From NCBI GenBank assembly GCA_030549775.1, contig CM060177.1, forward strand, positions 61,630,638-61,694,637: DNA of 64,000 bases, given 5' to 3'. Below are positions 35,065-48,169 of this stretch, piece by piece. Position 1 is the stretch's first letter. Each line of letters opens with the position of its first letter. The position numbers were made by a program, and so were the translations under genes. This DNA comes from Tamarix chinensis (lineage: Eukaryota; Streptophyta; Magnoliopsida; Caryophyllales; Tamaricaceae). The notes beneath the pieces were generated by a model. The model did no database searches. It saw nothing but the letters and a program-made list of their open reading frames with translations, and was not told the origin of the DNA.

Positions 35065-35395
35065 AGAACCCCACTATTTTAGCTGGTGGATTGGTAGCGA
35101 GGGTAACATACCCTACCACTATTTTAGCTGGTGGATTGGTAGCGAGGGTAACATACCCTGCCACTATTTTAGCCGATGGATTGGTCTGTCCCCTTCTTGT
35201 ACGGTATTCCACTGTAAGTTATGGTGTCTTTTATGGCTTAACAACTGTAGAGTTTGGTTTGTTGAGCTCGAGATCCCCCACTATTATAGCCGGTGGAGCG
35301 GTCGAGAGGGTAACATACCCTGCCACTATTTTAGCCGGTGGATCGGTCAGAGGGTAACATATCCTGCCACTATTATGTCAGTGGATCGGTTTGGG
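35065..35395 (-). repeat. CCAC...GTGG module array in LTR-4
   Basis: Five to six copies of CCCACTATTTTAGCTGGTGG or CCACTATTTTAGCCGGTGG, with spacer GGTAGCGAGGGTAACATACC in several. Confidence 0.8.
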
Positions 35396-36299
35396 TTCAA
35401 CTCAACATCTTCCACTTTACATAATTAATATTTTAAGTATCTTATTCGGAAATCCATACCAAGGCATGTAAGTCTGCCTCCTACCATGCTTACTTTCAAC
35501 TCAGGTTAACCACTCCAACCTTATTTAACCACTCCCAACATTGTTAACCATTACATACCCTAACACCCATGCAAACCTTAGCTCCACGTGAACCCTACTC
35601 CCATGCAAAACCCTAGCTCCCCCATACAAACCCTAAAACAACCATGCAACCATTAACACCACCATGCAAACCCTAATACCACCATGAAACCATTAATACC
35701 ACCACAAAAACCCTAATACCACCATGAAAACCCTAATACCACCATGCAACCTTAATACCACCATGCAACATTAATACCACCATGCAAAACCCTAACACCA
35801 TATTGTTACACTCCTCTTCATTATTTTACAACCCTATCATGCATGTCTTAGGGCCACATAATACCATAATAATAACACACTCATACACATAATTCTCATG
35901 CCACAATTATTTACACAAAACATACCTCAACTTCCATATCATGCTGCATTCATAATAGTTATACAATATACACATAAAATACACAATAAATCATATCACA
36001 TGGCATGCATGGCATATAAATCACATATTACACAAATGGCCTTAACACCCCTTACTTGTGATGTCACCGGTCTTGGAACACGCTCCTATACCTCTTGATG
36101 GATTTGACTGGGCTCACCTATTATGGGGAAAAAAATCCCAGAATTAAGTTTCCTCCTAAAACTACTATTATTTACTAACTTCCTAAGACTTGGTTTTTAA
36201 TTAAAATAATACTATACTAAAATTAACAAAGTAAACTACTCCTAAAATTTCTAATAATAATATTAATATACTTTAAAACGAATGGCAATATAAGGGTTT

Positions 36300-36870
36300 C
36301 TATCCTTCACCAAAATAATGCTACTAATGATAATAGTAATAATAATGGTTTGAATAATAAAAAAATATTAGTAATAATAATAATATTAATAGAAATAATA
36401 ATAATAGTAATAATATAAGCCTAAAATTATAAGCTAGGGTTTTTGACCCTACCTCCAAAAATGAAAGTACTATTCAATAATAGTAATAATAATATGAATA
36501 ATATTTATTACTTATAATAATATTAAAAATAATAAAGATAAAAATCATAATAATATTAATAATAGTAAATATAGTAATAATAGTAATAAAAATACAAGGG
36601 CGCGAACCTTAAATAAAAATTAAGGCCTCAGCCCTCCTGAAATAATAAACATTAATAATAAAATAATTATACTAATAATATTAATATTAATAATAATATT
36701 GATAATGATAATAAATTTATAATAATACAAATAAATACTTATAATTTGAAACTAACCACCTAATTAACTTAAGAATTATCTCGACCATGCCAATAAAATT
36801 TATCAATAATATTACATCTAATAACAACAACAACAACAACAACAACAACAATAATAATAATAATAATAAT
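36300..36870. repeat. (AAT)n block in LTR-4
   Basis: AAT/ATT trinucleotides with substitutions, ending in a pure (AAC)n then (AAT)n run at 36823-36870. Confidence 0.9.
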
Positions 36871-37552
36871 AAAATAAATAAATATTGGAAATTGAAATAA
36901 AAAAAGAATAAATTTAAATAAATACAAAAGAAGGGCTGAGAGGGTCTAGGGCTTCACCTTGAGTCGGCGGAGATGGGTGTCACCGGCGGTGGTGCACGAT
37001 AGTAGCGACGGTGGCCAAAAAAGAGGGTAAAAAGCGAAAAAGTTAAGGTTTGAGAAGAAACGGTGGAGGTTGAGGTGGTGGTTATAGCCTAGGCTGAGAG
37101 GTGTAAAGTGAGGGTGGTGGCGAGGTGAGGGGCGGCAGAGCACGACAGCAGAGGTGGCGGCCGAATGGGAAAAGTGAAGAAAAAGAGGGGAGGAGAAGGA
37201 GAACAGTAAAAAGAAGATTATGGCTAGGTGGAGGGGAATTAGTAGAATTTTTTGGGTGGTGTAGAAGGTAGTAGAAGCAGCGGATATGGTGGCGGACGGT
37301 GGCTCGAGGGTTGCGAGGGTTAAAATTTTAGTTTGATGGGCAGGGGATTTCGCACGGATGTGGTGGCTCGTGCGAGAAGAATCGAGGGAAATTTGTGGTT
37401 TAGTTAACTAGAGGGTGGTGCAGGAAAGATTTTGGTGGGCAGAGGTGGCGGCAAGTTGGCTAATGGTAGTAGACGGCTCATCTAAAGTCACCATGGCACA
37501 CAAGTTTGCACTTAGGGTTTCGGGGAAAAAAATCTCGAAATCATACTACACG

Positions 37553-37566
37553 AGGGGTATTTATAG
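37553..37566 (-). promoter_or_regulatory. LTR-4 TATA box
   Basis: The minus strand reads CACTATAAATACCCCTCG, at the same place relative to the GC-rich leader as in the other LTRs. Confidence 0.6.
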
Positions 37567-40500
37567 TGTTAGAGGGTAGGGTTGAGTTCTGGAGGTTGGC
37601 AGGAGGTCAATGCCGGTGAAATATTGGGGTAAACGTGGCGTGTATCAGTCAGCACGATTTCAAATCGTGCCCAACTTTCGCGAGGGAAAATGGGGAGATC
37701 GTGCGGGGGAAAAGGGAAATGGGGCTGTTCATTCTAGAATATGCGTCGAGGGGGAGAGAAAGATAGGGAAAATGGCCGGTCAACTTACGTGTGGCTGGCG
37801 ACGCCATTTTTAGCCTTTGAAGGTGCAGGTTGATGATGCTGGAGGAAGGAGGAAGAAGAAGAAGGTGAATTGGGCGGTCGAGGGGAAAAAGAGAGAAAAG
37901 AAAAGGGGAAGAAACCTGGCCGGTCGGCTGCGGTTATAATGTTTTAATGGAACGTAGTGTTCCAGAGAGAAAGGCCACGATACATGGTGTCTTGGCTACC
38001 GTAGAAAGAAGGAAGGAACGGCACTGGGCCACCGGAGAAGGAAGAAAAAGAAGAAGGATTGGGCCGTGTCGCAGGCCCAATTGGCGAGAGAAGAAAAAGG
38101 AAAAGACGAAAAGAAAGAAAAAGAAAGAAAAGAAAGAAAAAAGGAAAGGAGAAAAGAAAAAGGAAAATTTAAGTTTTTTGGGGTTAAATAAATTAATTAG
38201 AATATTTTGGGTATTTAGAATAAAAATATTTAAATAAAATAATATTAAATTTCCTTTTTAGGCTAAGTTAGGGTTTTTAAAAGAGTTTTCCTAAATTCCT
38301 TTTTTAATTAGCAAATATACCAATTTTTTCCCTTATAAAAATAATTATAAATTCTTTAATAAATTTCCCTAAATAAATCCTTCCCATTCAAATTAAAATA
38401 AGTAATTAAATTAATTACCTAATAAATACTTATTTAATTATAATTCTTAAAATAAATATTTTTGGTGCATTTCACCTTGATTATGCATTTGTAACCTTGG
38501 TCACCAATGGAAATAAGATTGCTTGCCCATGATCAGCTTGTGAAAATCTATTTTATCATGAAAGAAATGTGGATAGAGGTCATCTTATAATGAGAGAAAT
38601 GAATATAGACTATCAAAGGAGTGTTTGGATTTTTCATGGGGAACAAATGGGCAATGAAGATAATGAAAGTTTAAATTTGGGGCTTGATGATGATATAAGG
38701 TTTCATGATGTGCATGATGGTTCATGCGATGATGTTATTGAGATGGTTGCAGATATTTTTGAATTTCACAGGGTAACTAGCAACTGTCCAGGTTCTAATG
38801 ATGAAGCTGATGCATTTTTAAGTTGATTGAAGATGTAGGGCAACCTTTATATCCCGATTGTGAAGATTTTAGTAAACTCTCCTTCATTTTTGAAATGAAT
38901 CATCTGAAATGTTTATATGGAGTGACTGATGTTACCTTTGATGCCTTAGTGAAATTTTTTAAAAGAGCTCTTCCTACAGAATCATTTTTGCTAAACTTTT
39001 ATAGGCAAGTGTAGGGGATTATAAAAAAAAACGTGGACTTAGTTATGAGAAAATTGATGTGTGTCCTAATGATTGTGTACTTTTTATGAAGGAAAAGACT
39101 AATTTAGATAATTTTCCTATTTGTAATACTTTAAGATGGAAAGTTGTCGATGATTAAACTATGGTCAAATTAGCTGGTGGCAAAAAGGTTCCTTTAATGG
39201 TATTACGACACTTTCCTTTGATACCAAGGCTTAGAAGGTTGTTTATGCCATAAAAAATAGCCCCTTTAATAAGATGGCATGAAGATGAGTGAAAAAAGAT
39301 GGTAAGCTTAGACATCTAGCAGACTCTTATCTTTGGAAAGATTTTGATGTTGAGTACCCGGAGTTTGCTAGTGATCTAAGAAAAGGCAGGCTTGGCTTGA
39401 CAAGTGTTAGGTTCAACCCCTTTGGCATGATGCGTACTTAATATAGCATATGGAAAGTTGTATTAATGATTCATAACTTACCTCTATATTTATGTATGAA
39501 ACAATCATACTTATTCTTTCACTACTTATACCTGGCCCAAAGGCACCTAGGAATGACATTGATGATTTTCTTGAACCATTAGTTGATGTGTTAAAGGAGT
39601 TGTGGGAGATAGAATTAGAGACTTATGGTGCCTTAGAAAATGAAACGTTCTCTCTTCATAGTGCCTTGCTTAATACCATCAATGAATTTCCGGCATATGG
39701 TAATTTGTCATGATGGAAAACTAAAGGAAAATTTGCATGCCCATATTATAATATAGATACTTGATTCGAATATTTGAGGGAAAGCAAAAAAATATGTTAT
39801 ATGGGTCACCACCTCTTCTTGGATTCTAATTATAGATTTTGTCATAGCAGAAGGACATAGAACTCCTCCTACATCATATTATTGGGGAGAATAGTTATAC
39901 TAAAAGGATGGAATTGATGTCATATTTGGAAAATCCCTCCATACTCATAATAAAAGGAGAAAGTAGGATAAAAAAGGTCTTGGAAGAAGAGAAGCATATT
40001 CTTCCAACTTCCATAATGGGATCATCTTATACTATGCTACATCTTAGATATGATGCATGTGGAGAATAATGTTTCTAAGAATTTACTTGGCACACTTGTA
40101 GGCATTGAAGGGAGAAATAAGGATACCTTACTATCAAAACTTCTAGGCTGATTGGCATGGGATCCTAAGTGGTTTCCACTTGATTGTTGGGATTAGAGAA
40201 AGATGAATAGGACATATCTAGATTTGATTTGGGAGGAAGCAAAGGTATATTATCACAATATTTACTTTATCTCCTTTCTTATTTTTGTTATATCTATTAT
40301 ATAGCTTATGTTTTCTATTTCATTTTCTCCCTTTACAGATCTCTTATTACTTTCCTGAAAATCAAGAACCATATAAGTGGGAATTACATAAAATCTATGA
40401 AACTTGGAGAGCTCATAAGTCTGAGTTGAAGGTGGTTTATTTTGATGGAAAAACACAAGATCAAGTAATACATTCTAAGAAAAAGGAAATACCTAAGATC

Positions 40501-41157
40501 ATGTGGTTAGAGATGGTAAAGTTTTGGGAATCTCAAAAAGGTAAGATAGTGATTCCTCATTTGATTATGTAAAAAAAAAAATAGGCTATTCTTATAATAG
40601 TTCTATTAGTTTATTTTTTATACTAATATTTTTTTTCTCATATTTCTTAGGAAAGAATTCAAAGAGGGATTCACAATTGTGCAAAGATAATAATGTGTTC
40701 ATATACTAGTTCAAAGAGCTTTGCACATATCAGAGTGGAAGAAAAGGTAGTTATATGATTAATTCATCTAGGCAATACCAAATTTATTTTACCTTGTGTA
40801 CTTGATATATAATTTCATATATGTGTTTTGATTATGAAAAAATGGGGAAAGGACTTGATGAATTAGAAATGTGGTTGAAAACTTATGAATCGAAAAAGGA
40901 TTCTAAGCTTAATGATGCTTCTACTGTAATAAGAGTATGTTTTCAATTTATTTTTATTTTAGGGTTATATATATACTCAATTCACAGTGTGCTCAAGTGT
41001 ATGAATATTCATAGTTATAATTAACATATGATGAAGCACCATTTAGGATAAATAAATATTACATAATTAGTTAAATAGGAGACATTAATTGTGAACAAAC
41101 TGCAATAAAATATGGCTATTGAGGAATAACTATTCAAAGATATTTCATGATTATATA

Positions 41158-42840
41158 TTGTCAAAGACTTCTTTAAATAAAACATTCATGGTTGAATTAC
41201 TTTCAACAACATCATTGTCACATATAAAAATTTTCAAACCATTACAGTTTGTGACTAAAGAGATAGTAACATAAAATTTACTATGACTAAATATAGGTTT
41301 TTTCAAGAAAATACCAACATTATGAAGTGATTATCCTTGAATTTTGTTGATTGTCATTGCATATGATACAATTAATGGAAATCGTCTTCAATTGAACTTG
41401 AAAGGTAGCCTTTTATCATATGGTGTTAATGATATTCTTGGTAACAATACTCATTCATAGAAATATTTCCACCTAAAATATTTGCTTCCAAGACATGAGC
41501 TCTAATTCTTGTCATTACCATCCTATTACCATTGCATAACCCAATTAAATGATCAATATTTCTCAATAACATAAAAGGTGTACCACTCTTCAAATTTAAG
41601 ACATGATTTAGTACACCAGAACACTTAAGACCATTTAGAAATTTTGGAGTATGTAGGTCTTGCAATAAATCGTTATTTAAATCAAATATGCATGTTATAT
41701 TTGAACTCAAACATGTTTTTTCTTTAGCCGAGTTAATTAAAAACATGTATTTATTGATAGACTCTACAATATCAAGAGTTGGTGCTAGGATAGATCTTCC
41801 CTCAAAATAAGTATCATCAATGATATTGCTAGTAAACTTAGCATAAGTGATTTCCACAATAGCTGCAATTGGATCATATGAATTTTTTATTAATAGATCA
41901 CTTGGAATTTCAATTGTTGTATGACCATCATTCGGACCTCCAATTTTCCATCTCCAGTGCTCACAATCCAGTCATAAAAGTGCTTCAACTTAGCACATTT
42001 ATTGACTAAGCTAAGATTTTGTAACCTCATATTCTTTATCAATAATAACACCCTACAATCTCGCTATAAGTATGAAGAGTTGATAGTTGCATGAACAATT
42101 TCTTGTCGAGTACCCTTAAGAATCACATGTAATATTTGTTAAATATCACCACCAAACACAAATATCTTACCTCCAAATGTCTTGTTAATACAAAAATGAT
42201 TATTAAAGCATAAAATATCTCTCATGGTTTTATCCAAAACTTCAAAGCAATATATGTGCATCATTAGAGTTTTGACCCATATTATGAGTTTACATCTTAT
42301 AATCAAATCTGCTAATAGAATACCTTATTTGATGTTGCATGTTGAATCTTCAATTGGATTTATATGAATCTTGAATTGAGAATGAGCTATTCTTCCGCCT
42401 GGTAATAAAAGAGAAGCAATTCCACTTGATTCCACATTGAACATGATATCTCCTTCACGTCTAATAGTGACTGATAATATCCTCCATGTAAACATTTTTC
42501 CTATACCTCCATACCTATATACAAAGAACAATCCACCTGTATGTATCCTTATTGCCTCCATTATGGTTTTGTATACATGTCGCTCTGTGGTCATAGAGTA
42601 TAGATTTTTATTAAGTTTTTGAGACAAATTTGATCAATCATAACACATTTCCTCATGTATCAATGCATTTCCAATGGTTGAAAAAAACTCAGATGGTGGG
42701 AATGGTATTGGCTCAAACTCTCTTAAGCTTTTTCCATAGTTTTATAACAACTTTTTGACCTCTACCAAGCCATTTTGTATCTCATCATCTTCCAAATGAT
42801 GTTTTGAAAATAAATTCAATAATTTTGAAAAAATATATAT
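41158..42840 (-). pseudogene. Helitron PIF1-like DNA helicase region
   Basis: Minus-strand block 42325-42627 starts near the family L...Q..VY..I and reads GGLFFVYRYGGIGKMFTWR, the Walker A region, here GYGGTGKT changed to RYGGIGKM. SSGIASLLLPGGRIAHSQFK follows. Block 41426-41857 reads SILAPTLDIVESINKYM, LKCSGVLNHVLNLKSGTPF, then MLLRNIDHLIGLCNGNRMVM. The last block, 41158-41340, holds VGIFLKKPIFSHSKFYVTIS and GLKIFI, the helicase C-terminus. The family protein unwinds the displaced strand during rolling-circle transposition. Altered Walker A residues and stops between blocks indicate inactivity. Confidence 0.85.
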
Positions 42841-43675
42841 AAGTAGTTTAACAATGTAAAAATAAATAAATAGGATAAGTAAGGTATATTACCTTTAGGT
42901 TATAACAATAAAGTTTGTCTGTATAAAATTTCATTAGCCATGTAAATCCAAAAATTATTCCAAACAACTTTAGGCTAGATGAGCTATTTAAATGTCAATA
43001 ATGTGGCAAATAGTTTTCTTAAAGAAGATGTAGAAGCCTAATGACTTGCCTCAATAATACCATCAATATATTCTTTATCATCATCTAACAAACCTAAGGT
43101 ATAGCAATTATCATGATATGATGAATGTTGCTCACCATTAATGCATCTTATGTCTTCATAACTTGTAGGTCCACACACAACATTAAGAAGACATCTTAAA
43201 TTGTAGAGTTCACCACAACCTGGAGGGACATAGAAAATCCGTCCAATAATGAACCTCTTCTATCTTGGTTGCCACACTTTATTATACTTATCTCAAATGA
43301 ATTTTGTAGAGAATTTAAAACAAGTTAATTCCCTTGCTCAGGGATAGTCTTTATTTGCCTTCATCCAAGCTAAAAACATACTTTGCTTAACATAAAATCA
43401 ATCAACAACATCATCGATCGGATCATAATTAGAACAAATAACACTTTGTTGTTTTGGAAGATGAAAATTTTGACTAGAGGATCATTGAATTAAATATAAT
43501 ATTTGAATAACCTCCATGATGCTTCACTCGATAATATATATCTACAATCATAGTACATCTAAACTTCATTTGCCTTTATTACTACTTCATCATCTATTTT
43601 AATTTCATAAAAAGAAGCAGTAACACGGTTGTATCCTTTGTTGACATATATAAATAAATGTGTGATTAAACAAGA

Positions 43676-45360
43676 TTAGTTACACCACTTAGCATTCAAA
43701 TGTGCACCATACTTCATCAACAAATAATGATTGTGACAAACAATAAAGTTATTATTAAGAGAAACTCTGTTCTTCTCCACGATTCTTTTATTATCTCTTC
43801 TTCTATACATAGGATATCCATAATTAATAGTTGTTGATTCAACAAACTTTTTAGGAAAATGTTTCGTACAATGAATATTCGACATGCAAGGGAGCTCCTC
43901 GCAGCAACACCACATGGTCCATGTACTAATCCTGAATTCTTGTATAATAGGTAAGATCAATGCTTTTATCTAGAATTTCAGCTGAAATAATTATGTCTAT
44001 ATCGCTTCCCCTTAGATTCTTGTCATTTTTACAAGAAATAACAATATGTGTGCATGTGGTAATCCATGCCTCTTGAACTTAATAGTAGATATAACTATAA
44101 TTGAAATAACATAACACTTTATAACTTACTATAGTTTGAATATATGATCAATATAATTTATATATTGAATACAAAATATTAAATGATTTAATAATTCTAA
44201 ATATCTTGTTGCTACAAAGATATTTAATGATACAATCCAACTTCATTTTAAAAACATAACAAACAATATCCAAATGATCATCAGTTTTGAGGCCTTTATT
44301 TTAGACAAAATGAACTATTTTTAGCCATTTTGGATCGCAAGTAAATGTAATTAAAAGGTCAAGATAACCAACCCAACTATAAATTGCCATGGCATTTTGA
44401 TAGTTCTGAATCATATATTGAGCACCATTAGTGAATGATGATGTAATATAACTCATTTTCCTTCCATTGATGGATAGTTGCACCCCTTAGAATTACATAT
44501 GTTAGTCTACTATATAATTCACACCACATACTTTTTTATGTAAGTTAATCTTGACCACACAACCATAGTATATGCATCAACAATAAATTGTTAAAATAGT
44601 ATCATGGAAGATAATATAACTCATAATTCTGAATTCCTTTCATGCAAACGATATGAAAGAAACTATGTTAAGGTTGCATACTTCCGTTCACCTTACTTAA
44701 TTCCCAAATTCAATGTCAACTGAATGCCTTCTTTATAGCCATGTTCACTATAGGGAAACATTATAGGATACTGTAATCCAAGATGTGAAGAATGGAGTTG
44801 TTTAATGCATTTGAGCATTCTCATTTTCATTTCGACCAATATATCCCTATCGCCTAATGATGCATCAAAGTTGCGAACAATTAATCTAGCAATTTCTAAA
44901 GCTATTGGAAGATTATACCTTTTTCCATCCCCATTCCTTTTACTAGTCAACTTCAACCTTACATCCGAACAACCATCTTTCTCAAATTTTTTTGTGACCA
45001 TTTTAAACGATTTGACTAACACATTATTCTTATCAAGCATTGTCTTCAAATAATTAACAATAGATGTATGAAGTTTGTTCAACGTTTCATTTTCCCTATA
45101 ATTAATGATGTTGCAATAAGGAATTAAAACCATTTACTTCAAAAATACTAAAATGAATCGATAATTAGAAAAGCTTGTTAAATAACTCACCTAATGGAAT
45201 GAACTCTATTTTCAACTTAATTATTAGTGCCACCAACATAGAGTTGTGAAAATTTAGGCACCGAACCTTCCAGTGGCAATAAACTTCCAATAAGATGATA
45301 ATTATGACCGTGTAGTATAAATATTGGAGGAGATATTTTATTATTCTAACTCCTATCAAC
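43676..45360 (-). pseudogene. Helitron Rep (HUH) nuclease and Helitron_like_N region
   Basis: From the right on the minus strand: NYHLIGSLLPLEG and PKFSQLY (45230-45330), then NNVLVKSFKM, LTSKRNGDGKRYNLP, HSSHLGLQYPIMFPYSEHGY (44693-45020), and YMIQNYQNAMAIYSWVGYLDL with ITFTCDPKW (44310-44430). The HUH motif is GLPHAHILLFL (44040-44070; His-Ala-His at 44048-44056), intact. After it come MWCCCEELPCM, FPKKFVESTTIN, GYPMYRRRDNKR and LLMKYGAHLNAKWCN (43676-43920). These match PF14214 and the Rep core in order. Frameshifts separate the blocks. The protein would nick and rejoin single strands at Helitron ends. Confidence 0.85.
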
Positions 45361-47100
45361 TTTTCCTTCCATGGAAGTGAAACATGTTATATGACCGAAT
45401 ATTGTAGAGAAAATGTTTTCTTCTATCATTATGTAAATATAACAAGTCATACAATACTTTTGGAGGATTTCTCATTGGAGGGAGGAGTTGAATTTTTCCT
45501 TACATACAACATAAAGAATATTTCAGATTTTGAGATGATTAACTTTTACACATTCTTTACTCACACCATCAAAATAAATTGTGAAATCCACATGTGTATA
45601 TTGCACCTTCAATATCAAAATAATCTACACATATCATAAAATTATTATTATAAATTTGAAATAATTTAATTTAAAATATGTATGTACCAAGAAATTTATA
45701 GGTGCATATAGGATGGTGTTCCATTGTTGTGTTCTATTTCAGCATTTGTGATCGCGTAACATATCATACATTCAAAAAAAATTATGGCATTATCCTATTA
45801 TTTTTGTTATAGTATAATTAAATTTAATTTGCATTAGTACATTTAAAATACATATGTAATTACAATATATCTAAAAACCATGTGCACAGATCTGAAAATT
45901 GATATGAGACTATTGGAGTAAGGTAATATTCGATATGAATATATAAAATATAGTAATGGGTGCATACTAGATGATAGGGTTCCAATATTTTCTTCTATTT
46001 CATTATATGTTGACACATATATTACGATAGATACATAAATAACATTTACAACCTAAGGAAAATAATTATAAAGTAATATTAATAATAAATGTTAACCATA
46101 TTCAAAATTGAAAATACTAACCTTCATCAAATTCCAATCATTTCCCTATGCTATAAATGCCATCATTCTTCTTACAATTGATAGAAAAACCATTGAATTT
46201 TGATGATTATGATAAATTGACTGTACCATTTTGATTTGATAAATGAGATATGTTGATAAGATACTTATATTAGTATTTGAAGACCCAATACTTGAAAAAA
46301 ATTTCATTTCATCAACATTATAATTGATTTTATAAATAGAGCTCAAATGAATGGAAGCTGTAAAAAAGGAATCAAAAGAAGCATTAATATAACTCAAGAT
46401 GTTAGACATTATTATAACATTGGCGTATATAAATGTAAACAACTTATTACTATTTATAATATCACTAAAAGAAGATAAAAATCTTTGAGACTAGAAAGGG
46501 TAGAACATATAATCTAAATGTGTATCTTCTTTTGTAGTAATCTTATTTAAATTACTTGCATATAGAAAACAAAATATTGACCACATAATAAATAAAGTTA
46601 ATATACAACAGGAACAATTAAAATAATAAATTTTTTTATTATCTAAAGTGGATTTAAATAAAATTAACTTTCTAAAATATTATTATAAAATATGGAATTA
46701 ATTATAGTCTTTCATAATAACATGGATCTTAATAATATTAGATATGTTAAAAATAATTTTGTAATATGCTAAGGGTTATGAATAGTATAAATTGTAAACT
46801 TTCCTTATATATTTTTTTAGTAATAAATTTTATAACATAACTCATAATTAACAATAATGAATTAGCACCAACGTAAGTAAGTTTTATATTTTATTTTTCA
46901 ATAATAAATTCTCTTAATAGTGTATGTATCTTCAAGAATTTATATATCTAAAAAAATTACATAATACATTAAATATAGCTTAGTAATATTACACATATCG
47001 TTATCAATAATTGTATAAAAATTGTTTCATATAAATAAATATTTTTCCAATCTTAAGTAGGAAATTATATATATATATAAAATATGTTTTGGTAAAAAAA
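45361..47100. other. AT-rich DNA 5' of the Helitron Rep, no gene recognised
   Basis: Contains open frames 45391-45639 (plus) and 46146-46442 (minus), both AT-driven and lacking motifs. It may be Helitron upstream coding that has decayed beyond recognition. Confidence 0.35.
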
Positions 47101-48140
47101 AAATTAGATCTCAAAATCAAAACTTGGACTGATACCCATTTGTTTTATATACTCGACCTTATTTTTTATATTAATACATTTGGACTGATATTTTATTATA
47201 TTCACCATCCATTTATTTTCTCAAAATTAAAACTTCGACTTATTACCATTTGATTTTCTTACTTCATCTTTTGCAATTAGAACTGTCTATTTCCTTTACC
47301 TAAAGACGATGATCTCGAAATGAAAAGGTTGTTTCACTTTGTAGCTGTAACCATACTTTGATTTTATGCCTCCAATCTGCATCATTAATTTCATTACCTG
47401 TGTTATTCAAACAGTTAAAGGTAGGGCTCTAGATTTCTTCAGACCACCCTACAATGCTCTCTCCTCTCCTCTGTACTCTCTCCTCTCTGCTCTCTCCTCT
47501 CTACTCTCTTAAATTTCTTTGATAACTCTTAAACTTTGACTAAGAAAGATAATGATGCAGGAGCAAACACCCAATAATTGGAGTTCATAATTATGGAACC
47601 AATTATTTAGAAAGTGTTTCTCATAAATTTGAAGACCAACGGATGGTTACGTTGCTCTAAAAGTAACAAACAAGCAATTAAATGTGTACGTGCATGTGCA
47701 TGGCATGCATGTCATACAAGGAGAGAGTAACTACGTGCATGAGGAAGATGTTGGTAGTATTTTCAAGTGCTATTAAGTTATTTAGATAATTAATTAATTA
47801 ATTAAGTAGGCAAATAAAGTTAGCATAAAGTAGCATAAATGTAGCATAATATCTATTAGCTTGGAATCTTTTAGAATATACTTTATCCAGTGGTAGAAAT
47901 GTTAAATTATTCATAAATGTCAAGCATATGGCATGTATTTATGATAATTGAATGAAGAATTGAAGTTAAAGATCAACATTGATTGAATTTTGTGTGAGTT
48001 CAACCTTAAGCAAACCGAATCTATGTGAACGGTTTGGCTTGAAAGTTTTAATCTCTTTGTCTGTGTGAATTAGAGATTAACTCATATCTTTTCTTCAAAT
48101 ATTAATTCATAGTTTCCTGCCTTAATTACCATCAAAATCC
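47100..48140. other. non-coding DNA with CT-rich tract
   Basis: Two diverged copies of TCAAAATNAAAACTTNGACT (47112 and 47220) and a CTCTCCTCTC tract at 47455-47512. A (TTAA)n-like stretch lies at 47785-47800. No coding was recognised. Confidence 0.4.
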
Positions 48141-48169
48141 TACTCTATTTCGTGGTTAAACCAAACCCA

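Larger units (their letters stand above)
34325..38474 (-). mobile_element. solo LTR of a Tekay-like gypsy element (LTR-4)
   Basis: Plus-strand ends are TGTAACACCC (34325) and GGTGCATTTCA (38474), with a perfect 5-bp duplication CCTTG at 34320-34324 and 38475-38479. The host TNP2 frame is restored when it is removed. In minus orientation it carries the TATA box (37553), GC-rich leader, (AAT)n block (36300-36870), a ~20-bp tandem repeat of CCATGCAAACCCTAATACCA (35580-35800), the module array (35065-35390) and the hairpin (34793-34809). It is shorter than LTR-3 and LTR-5 (4.15 kb). No internal region is present. Confidence 0.9.
34243..40243 (+). pseudogene. CACTA-2 TNP2-type transposase, split by LTR-4
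   Basis: ATG at 34243 starts MDIFKVKSWVKL, the Transpos_assoc start. The frame reaches GTFL at 34324, and after LTR-4 resumes as DYAFVTLV at 38480, then NGNKIACP and YQRSVWIFHGEQ. Next comes DVGQPLYPDCEDFSKLSFIF (38835-38895). Transposase_21 follows: YEKIDVCPNDCVLF (39045-39090), RWKVVDD, LMVLRHFPLIPRLRRLF, SLLIPGPKAPRNDIDDFLEP (39515-39575) and MMHVENNVSKNLLGTLVGIEG (40050-40110). These match TNP2 in order. Stops and frameshifts occur in each block. DUF4218 and DUF4216 are missing, since the sequence passes to the TNPA region. It would have been the DDE-type nuclease of the element. Confidence 0.85.
41040..46450 (-). mobile_element. decayed autonomous Helitron, RepHel-coding part
   Basis: The minus strand carries, in gene order, a Helitron_like_N region, the HUH Rep nuclease region and a PIF1-type helicase, the signature of rolling-circle Helitrons. 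It lies in the intron of the CACTA-2 TNPA gene between exons ending at 40934 and starting at 52151. The true ends could not be placed: no clear 3' hairpin plus CTRR was found in 40938-41150. The right edge may be anywhere from 46.4 to 52.1 kb. Flanking coding continuity shows that everything in 40935-52150 is intron plus insertions. Confidence 0.7.

Noticed and set aside
41426..41857. 143-residue minus-strand frame as a host gene
   Set aside because: Its motifs (SILAPTLDIVESIN, LKCSGVLNH, MLLRNID..GLCNG) are those of the Helitron helicase.
46146..46442. 98-residue minus-strand open frame as a Helitron RPA-like accessory gene
   Set aside because: Position upstream of Rep fits, but no OB-fold motif or recognisable similarity could be read, and the composition is AT-driven.
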